A stretch of 64,000 bases of DNA, taken from the NCBI RefSeq assembly GCF_027244095.1, contig NC_069669.1:9822501-9886500 (forward strand), given 5' to 3'. The translations under genes and the position numbers were made by a program. Below the pieces are notes generated by a model that was not told the DNA's origin, did no database searches, and was given only the letters and a program-made list of their open reading frames with translations. Below, in pieces: positions 1-9,200 of the stretch; position 1 is the stretch's first letter; each line of letters opens with the position of its first letter. The stretch comes from Hemicordylus capensis. Lineage: Eukaryota; Chordata; Lepidosauria; Squamata; Cordylidae.

Positions 1-90
1 AACGGCATTACGTTTTTAAATATCATTACTTTAAAGCAATCTTTTTAAATTACTGCACTATTTCTCCCTCCCTGGATTTTGCATTCCTAG

Positions 91-270
91 ATCCTGGCCT
101 TGGAGAATCATGTTCTGGAGGTTGAACTACATTTTGAGAAGGTCACTGGGGAACGGGACGCCTTCCGAGAGCGCCTCCGTGCCCTGGAAGCCAACCGCAA
201 GGAGCTGGCGGACGAGTACCTCATTTTGAAGAGCAATTATCTTGCGTTGGGCAAGGAGCATGAGCAGGAA
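91..270 (+). CDS. CCDC78: CCDC78 exon (first in window)
   Basis: The acceptor TTCCTAG ends at 90 and the donor GTACGG starts at 271; 180 bases, phase 0 at both ends. It encodes 60 coiled-coil residues, starting ILALENHVLEVEL and ending GKEHEQE. The donor is weak (GAA before GT), but the next exon resumes the same frame. Confidence 0.88.
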
Positions 271-3200
271 GTACGGCTTGCCAATGCAATTAACTATAGA
301 AAATGGCTCCGGGCCATTTTTGACCTCTGGGCTGGTTGCCAGATAGGTGTGTGTGAAAGCCAAAAGATTGGGCTTGTTGCTTGCATGATGTGAGTAAAAC
401 AGGAATTTGGTGAGCATCATTTTCTTACTGTGCTTACTGGGAGGAGAGCTGTGGTATCGAGCATGACTTGTCCCCTTTGCTAAGCAGGGTCCACCCTGGT
501 TTGCATTTGAATGGAAAATTGCACATGTGAGCACTGTCAGATATTCTCCTTAGGGGATGGAGTCGCTCTGGGAAGAGCATCTAGGTTCCAAGTTCCCTCC
601 CTGGCAGCATCTCCAAGAGAGGGCTGAGAGAGAGACGCCTGCCTACAACCTTGGAGAAGCTGCTGCTGCCAGTCTGGGTAGATAGTGCTGAGCTAGATGG
701 ACCAAGGGTCTGACTCGGTAGAAGGCAGCTTCCTCTGTTCCTAAGCATGATGTTCATTTGGCGCGCATGCTTCAACTGTGTCGCCTACATGTGCACTGAA
801 TGCAAGCAGTTCTTGAGGTCAGCCCCCAAAGGACCTTAAGGGCAGACCCATAGCTCTGGGCAAGAGCATCTATTTGGGAGTCCAGACTGAAGAAAGAACT
901 CCACCCTGACCCTGGTTCAACTTGCTCCCTCCCCTGTTCTGTTTTGCAGGTCACCAAGAATGAAGAGTTGAGTGTAGAGTTACTAAACCTGGCAAACACC
1001 ATGAATTCCCTTCCTCGTGCCAAGGGTAATAGCCCCAGGGCCTGGGCCCAAACGAATGAACCTTCCCCTGAGTTGGAGAGGGTCCGTGCTCTGGTCCACC
1101 GTCTCTCAGCCCGCAAAGTGAAGGTATGAGTCTTTACTTCTCTTCATGCCAGACACGTGTATTGGTATCAGATCTGTTTCAATGCCACTGATTTCCCAAA
1201 AGAATTCTGGGAATTGTAGTTTGGTAAGGTCGCTGACAAGAATTGGATCCTCAAGGTTCCTCAGGGCAAGGGAAAATAGTACCCCGGGGAACTATCCGAT
1301 CTCCAAGGTTCCCCATGGCTCCCTGAGGCAAGGGGAAATAGTTGAATAACTTCAACTACAAGGTGGTACTGCAGATGCATTGTTTCCTTTCATTCTGCAA
1401 AAGTCTTTCTCTTCCTGATAAGATCTAATTAAATTTGTCTTCCATTTCTTATCACCATTAGCCAGAAGATGTGGTAGCTTCGGAACATGAACGTCAGAAA
1501 CTGGAGAAAAGTGTGAGTGTCCAGCTTGGGGCCAGCCTGTGACATTTTGGTGCCTGAAAGGGAAAACCAAAATGGCATTCCCCCATTCACATAAATTAAC
1601 ATGGGTCACAGTCTCTGGGGGAAGTTTTCCTGCACAAGCCCCATTGACGTAAATGTGACTGTGCGCTTGTGCAGTCACTGTTCATTTCAGTGGGGTGTGC
1701 ACATAATGTCTAGGACCAGGGAGGCAAGACGCACTTGCTGAAACACCTCTTGCCCTCAAAGTTTAACATTTGAATAGATCCATTCACACAAGTGTCTGAA
1801 TCTAGGTTCAGTGTGGGTTACCAACATTAGTGTGATTGTGTGAATCCATGCCAAGGTGGGAATCTCGGGCCATAAACCACCTTGGCATGGGTTCACACAA
1901 TCACTTCGATGCTGGTAACCCACATTGAACCTAGCTCCAAATGATTGTGTGAACAGGCCTAGTACATGTCCTGCTGAGCACTTCCCCAAGAAAGCACTCA
2001 GGATCTTTCCTCATTCTCAGCGCTGAGGTCATTCCACACATTCCATTTCTGAGAACACAAGATTTATTTTTAATTGTACATCTAAATGTTTAGTGTACAC
2101 CCCCATCACAGCCTGAGGATATGGTCCTGCCAGCATCCTTCTATTCATAGTAATCCTTCCTGGTAACCTAGGATGCGGTAGGTTGTTTCCCTTCAGTTTC
2201 CTGTCCTCATCTCTGAGGCTCAGTCCTGGTACTTGTAGAAGGCTGTAGCAAATCCTTTTACAATGCTTGCTCTCCCTTCAGCTGTTTGGGAACCAGGGTC
2301 ACGTCACGGAAGAAATCGAGAAGATGAAAGAAATGTACAACTCCCAACAACAGAAGCTGGAGGAGAGAATGTGAGTGAGGCCATCAGGCCGCATAGCTTA
2401 ATGCAACTTGGCTACCAATCTAGTTTGGCTTTTGTGTCATTTCAACTGGCAAGGAACATGAGAACTAGTAATGAAAATGGCAATTTTGCGATTTTTCATT
2501 TTGGTTCCCCAAAACAATCCTGGGATAATGGGATCTGTAGGACAACATCTGGGGAACAGTGTGCCCTGTAACAGGGATTCCCGGATGTTGTGCACTACAA
2601 ATCCCCCCCACCCCCCACCCCCCACCAAGGGCCATCACTGCTGGGGATGATGGGAGTTGTAGTCCACAACATCTGGGAATCCCTGTTACAGGGAACGCTG
2701 CTGGGGACCCAAGTCTGAGAAGCTCTGCTTCAGCCCCTACACCGTCATCGTGTGGCCTGCTCACCAGACCCAAGGATGGGTCCGGTGAGCAGATTCTAAT
2801 CTTGGATGGGCTTCTGCTATGCTTCCTCTGTCGCTTCCTGTGACATAGGACCGAAGAGAGCAACCTTACACCAAGCCAAATCAGTGGTCCCCTCTAGCTC
2901 AGGGTTGTCTACACAGACTGACAGAGGCTCTCCAAGGTTTTGGGCAGGGGTCTTTCCCAGCCCTACCTGGAGATGCTGCCAGGGGCTGAACTTGGAGGAG
3001 AGCTGGTCTTGTGGCAGCAAGCATGAATTGTCCCCTTTGTACAGGGTGGCCATGGGCAAAGAGCTCCAAGAAGCCAAGAAAGCCATTCGGAACACACAGC
3101 ACAAGCTAGCAGAACAGTCAGCGGTAAGAGGCGCATGGCGATCTTTGGGGGGGGGTGAGGGGGAGAATGTATGTGTGTGGTGAGGGGAGAAGGATGCCAG

Positions 3201-6200
3201 GGAACAAGTGAAAACTGTCAATAAATCAAAGCAGACAACTGTTAGAACAGAAACAGATACTTCAGGGTGGAGATGTGCTAGGTGTTTGCATCTGCAGATT
3301 TCTTGTAAGCATGCATAGGAAGCAGTCTTGTGAGCTACAGCGCTGTCACCCCAGGTATACCAATGGCAATTGCTGGCAGTGAATATGTAAAACCTCCATG
3401 TTCAGGAGCAGCTTGCTGCTGAATGGCAGTGGTGGGTGGGGCAATTGTGGGAGGAGCCTGTGGCCTACCGGTGGGCTTCCAAGAAGCAAGGTGAACTAGG
3501 TGGACGTTTGTTCTGATCGTGCAGGGCTCTTCCTCTCTTGAGGAACCCTTTAGGAATCCACCGATTACCAGGATAACCTTTGCTAAACTCTGGCTGTAGG
3601 TCCTGCTCTCCTCTCAGAGCCAACTCCAAGATGTAGAGGCAGAGAATTCCCGGCTGCAGCTGCAGTTGAAAGAGCTGAATGAGGAATATCGGTCCCGGCT
3701 TGTTCAATACATCACAGACCTGGCGGTGAGCATTTCCTTCTGGGGCGTGGGGAGGGGCAGGAAAATGAGCTGCAGTCGATCTTCTCTATCAACCCTGCCT
3801 CCCCCGAACAAACAAAACCAAAAATCCAATTCCTCCCAGAGGAACTCCAGATATGTGCCCAAGAACCCTGCCTCCTACAATTGGAATGCATTTGTATTGG
3901 GTCACGTTGCAGAACTGACCTCATGCCATGTTGCAGAGATTCAAGAGCTGATAGAGGTGATAAGATAGATGGAGGTGACGGGAGATGACGTTCTAAACCG
4001 TCTGGAAAAATTAAGAATTAACAAATCGCCAGGGCCAGACGGCATCCACTCAAGTGTCCTTAAAGAACTCAAATGTGAAATTGCCAACTTGCTTGCAAAA
4101 ATATGTAACTTATCCCTACAATCAGGCTCTGTTCCAGAGGACTGGAAAGTAGCTAATGTAACTCCGGTTTTTAAGAAAGGATCCAGCAGGGATCTGGGAA
4201 ATCACAGGCCGGTTAGCTTAACTTCGTTGCTGGATAAATTGATGGAAAGCATCCTTAAGGACAAATTTGATAAACACATAGAAGGAGAGGCCATGCTGAA
4301 GATTGATTGATCAAGTGCCGTCAAGTCGGTGTTGACTCTTGGCGACCACATAGAGAGATTCTCTCCAGGATGATCTGTCTTCAACTTGACCTTGAAGGTC
4401 TCTCAGTGGTGCCTTCATTGCTGTCGTGATCGAGTCCATCCACCTTGCTGCTGGTCGTCCACTTCTTCTCTTTCCTTCCACTTTCCCCAGCATTATGGAT
4501 TTCTCAAAGGAACTAGGTCTTTGCATAATGTGTCCGAAGTATGAAAGTTTGAGCCTGGTCATTTGTGCTTCGAGTGAAGGCATGGCTTCTATAAGGGCAT
4601 GTCTTGCTTTACCAACCTTTTGGAATTCTTTGAGTGTCAACAGGTGTGGATAAAGATAATCCAGTTCAGGGATTCTAAACATTGGTTCCCCAGATGTTCT
4701 TGGACTTCAACTCCCAGAATCCCCAATCAAAAGCCACTGGGGCTGGGGATTATGGGAGCTGAAGTCCAATAACATCTGGGGACCCAACACTGAGAATCCC
4801 TGATCCAGTTGACATAGAATATGTGGACTTTCAAAAAGCTTCTGACAAAGTTCCTCATCAAAAACGATTGAGAAAACTTAGCAGTCATGGGATAAGGTGA
4901 CAGGTTCATGTGTGGACTGGTAACTGGTTGGAGGACGGGAAACAGAGGGAAGGAACAGACAGTTCTCATTTTATGCATGGTGTGGAGAGAGGATTTTTTT
5001 TTTCTCCCTCTCTCATAACACTAGAACCAGGGGTCATCCCATGAAACGGATTGTCAAGAAATTTAGGACTGACTTTTTCACACAGTGCACAATTAACCTA
5101 TGGAATTCTCTTCCACAAGATGTGATGACAGCCACCAGCCTGGATGGCTTTAAGAAGGGCTTAGATAAATTCAGGGAGGACAAGTCTGTCAATGGCTACT
5201 AGCCTGAGGGATACAGGCCACCTTCAGCCTAAGAGGCGATGTGCCTCTCAATACCAGTTGCAGGGGAGCAACAGCGGGAGAGAGGACATGCCCTCAGCTC
5301 TTGCCTGGTGGGAAACAGGATGCTGGACTAAATAGGCTTCCTTGGGCCTGATCCAGCAGGGCTGTTCTTATGTAAAATTCACTTGGCTTCTGAAATCCTG
5401 GTATATTCATCAGATACGTTTGATGAATATCCCAGGATCTTTGGGCAGTTCTCCTGTGGGCAAGTCTCAGAGGGCAGGGAATCCTGTTGCATCTCTAAAC
5501 TGAGTGTGATTTCCTTCATACCCGTCACCGAAATGCAACAGAATTATTTGATCCCAACGGATCCAACAGCCCACCCACTCTCCTTCCCGCCACTGGCCTC
5601 CGCCAAACCAGTGAATCCTGCAGAGATCTTCCAGGCAAACTCCTTTCCAGATTAGGAGTCTGTAGCTCCCAGCAGCCTTCAATTCATGCATTTCTTAGGG
5701 CATGCTAGTATTCTGCCACCCGGAATGACGACATGTGGAATGGCTCTGTGTGTTTCCAGGAATACATGGACAGCAAGGCAGGGGCGACAGCCAGGACCAG
5801 CAAAACCTCGTCCGAGCCAGCACACATGAAGCGCTTTGTGGACAGCATGCTGAATGACGTCCGAGCTTCCTATAAGTCCCGGGAGGAGCAGCTGGCAGGA
5901 GCCGCACGGGGCTACAAGAAGCGCCTGCAGAACCTGGTCAAAAGGCACGAGAGCCTGTTGATTGCTTACAGGTAGGGGCAGAGTCCTTATCGGAAGGGGC
6001 CCAATGCCTGTCACACAGATGGTGAACCACGACAGTATTTGTGCTGAAGCCATTTGGGAAGTTGCACCCCATAGATGGCTGGGGGTATCATGGTCCTCCT
6101 AGGCCCAAGAAGAGTCACTTTTCTGGTCCGGGGCAGGATGCAGCGGGAACAGATCCGGTCACTGGGCGGCAAAGAGATGGAGCCTGGCCCGCCAGAACAC

Positions 6201-9200
6201 CACTTTAGCATCACGGACGCTGAGCTGTTGACCAGCACCTCTCAAGAGCTGAACCGGCTGCGGGATGACAAAGCCAGACTGGAAGGCCAGCTGTACGAAC
6301 TGCAGATGAAGGTAGGAACCTAGGAAGCTGCCAGATGCTGAGTCAGACCATAGGTCCATCTAGCTCAGTATTGTCTTCACAGACTGGCAGCGGCTTCTCC
6401 AAGGATGCAGGCAGGAGTCTCTCTCAGCCCTACCTGGAGATGCTGCCAGGGATTGAACCTGGGACCTTCTGCAGGCAAAGTAGATGCTCTACAGTTGAGT
6501 CGAGAATGCTCCTAATGAACATATGAAGCCGCCCTCTATCGAGTCAGACCCTTGGTCCATCTGGCTGAGGATTGTCTATAACAGGGCTGTACAATTTTGG
6601 CTTTGGGACTAGAACTCCCATAACACCCAGCCACAGGGGCCAATAGTCAGGGATTATGGAACTTGTATTCCAACATCTGCAGCAGGGCCAAAGTGGTACA
6701 GCCCTTGTCTGGGCTGATTGGCAGCGGCTTCTCCAAGGTTTCAAGCAGGAGTCTCTCCCAGCCCTACCTGGTGATGCTGCCAGGGATTGAACCTGGGACC
6801 TTCTGCATCCAAAGCAGATGCTCCAACACTGAGCTACGGCCCCATCCACTAAGAACGTCTTACAGCAGAGGGTGTTGATAGGGAGTTGCCCATCCAAATG
6901 CAAACCAGGGTGGGACCTGCTTAGCAAAGGGGACAAGTCATGCTCACTACCGCAAGGTTGCCGGTTTGAATCCCTGCTGGCACTATATTGGGCAGCAGCG
7001 ATATAGGAAGCTGCTGAAAGGCATCATCTCAGACTGCACGGGAGGAGGCAATGGTAAACCCCTCCTGTATTCTACCAAAGACAACCACAGGGCTCTGTGG
7101 GTGCCGGGGCTCTATGGGTGCCAGGAGTCAGAATCGACTTGATGGCACACTTGACCTTTACCGCAAGGCCAGCTTACTCATGATGGCGGATGCATGAATT
7201 TTTGGAGGCACAAATCACAGACCTGGTGAAGATGGTCATGATCAATGAAGATTATAGGGAAAGGCAAGTCGGCAGACAAGTTCTTGCCAGAATTTCTTCT
7301 TTATGTAATCCGTACGGAGATCTCTTTGTTGTTGTTGTTGTTGTTGTTGAAAAGTGGTCTATAAATATGAATAATGAATAATTTGGTGGAATTTCTCCAC
7401 CCAACATTGTGTTGCACCTATCCATGGGCCCTGCAGAGGGACAAAAGCTAAACCTCCTCTTTGGTTTTCTCTTGCAGATACAGTTCAGTGACAATGCTGG
7501 CTTGGGGACATCAGCCCCACAGTGAGTACTTCCTGTTCTCACATAAGGCTGTCTGAATGGCGGTCCAAGACGTTTTGCTGCCTGGGGTGAAGGAGAATGT
7601 GACGCCTCTCTTGTCCGAAGGTGGATGCGAAGCATTCTCAGGCTGTGCTGCTGAGGCAGTGAGCTCTCTGAAGGTTCACCAAGCTAGCCCAGAGTGGCAG
7701 AGGTGATCCTGGCTGACACTGGGGACAGAAGAGGGATACCTCCGGGGGCCAGGAGGGGAAGTGGAATAGCATGCCCTAGTGGGGCGAGGAAGGACAGTGG
7801 CAGGCAGGGAGGCCCATGGGGGCGGCACCAATGGGGGCAGGAGACCGGCACATGCTGATCTCTGCACCCCTCTTGATCCTGATCTTGTGGTAGCAAGCAT
7901 GAATTCTCCCCTTTGCTGAGCAGGGTCCACCATGGTTTGCATTTGGATGGGAGACTACATGTGTGAGGACTGTACGATATTTCCCTTAGGAGATGGGGCT
8001 ACTCTGGGAAGAGCATCTGCCTGTTTGCATGCAGAAGGTCCTAAGTTCACTCCTTGGCAGCGTCTCCAAGATAGGGCTGAGAGAGAGACTCCTGCCTTGC
8101 AACCTTGGAGACGCCGCTGTCAGTCTGTGAAGACAATACTGAGCTGGATGGACCAAGGGTCTGACTCAGTATATGGCAGCTTCCTATGTTCCTCGGACAG
8201 TTTTTCTCCATTAATACACGCACAAGGAAAATGCAGGTGGGCCCTTCTATCATGGGGACCCCTCCATAAAGAGTGAGTGTGAACAAAGTGTGAGAATCCC
8301 AAATTAAGCCGCCATCTTTGAAGTACTCCCAAACACAAAATTCTTTCTCCAGCGTTTTAGCTGCTCACATGCCCCCTAGAGGGCGCCCTTGCAGTAGCAA
8401 CAACCTCCTAAAGCCATCAGCGTTCGCACAATGCATTCCTCAGTTCATACCATCCTTTCTATACAGTCAGAATTCCCTGAACATCAAATGTGACCTATAT
8501 TTTGCTTATGCAGTCCCCGGACAGTCTAGAAAGAACTTTCCCACGGCTTGCCTGCATATTTCCCCACAATTGGATCGCCGATCGCCACATTTTGAGCTGC
8601 CACAAAGAAATGAGTGGATTTGGCCAGAAGCACAAAAACAATTAAAAAACAGGAATACTACTAATAATGCCAGAGCTGACCTCCCACAACCCCAGGCCTC
8701 CATTTCTCGCCGCCAGCAGCCCACTGATTCAGATAATGCTGGGCTTGCACATTTGCTGGAATTATGAAACGGCCGATCCTTTGGTGGAGTGTTTCCCGGC
8801 TGTCTATCCCAGGGTGATCAACCATCCCAGGGTGGTCAACTTCAACCATCCCAGGGTGATCAACAGTCTTCACTGTCTATCCTAGGTGTTCAACTTCTAG
8901 AACGAAAAGTGCCCAGAACTCAGGAGCTCTGTTTTTAAGAGGCAACTGAGTTTGCTACATCCAGGATGGAGAGCTGTGTTTAGTTTTCACCAAACTTTGC
9001 AGGAATTTAGAGCCATCTTCATATAAAATCTTTTTCGGTCTCCAAGAAGTACATTTACTGTTGTGAATGAAGATGATTGCTCTTCTTAAGATAGCTCTTC
9101 TTCTTCATCTTGAGACTTGTCCACCTTGAGGTTTTTCTGTACTTGATGTAAAATGTTGCTACTCGTTCTGACGAAGAATTCGAAAACGTTTAGTGCTACA

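Larger units (their letters stand above)
3935..5373 (+). mobile_element. CR1 LINE fragment, broken and nested
   Basis: 3969-4310 encodes reverse-transcriptase sequence with SPGPDGIHSSVLKEL, PEDWKVANVTPVFKKG and NHRPVSLTS. 4803-5373 continues with VDFQKAS-like sequence and the typical 3' end GGCCTGATCCAGCAGGGCTG. It is split by a BovB fragment and a hAT miniature, and part of the RT region is missing. Confidence 0.88.

Noticed and set aside
7890-7960. 5S rRNA gene fragment
   Set aside because: Similarity covers only the internal promoter part, and the same arrangement recurs in many copies; it is the SINE head.
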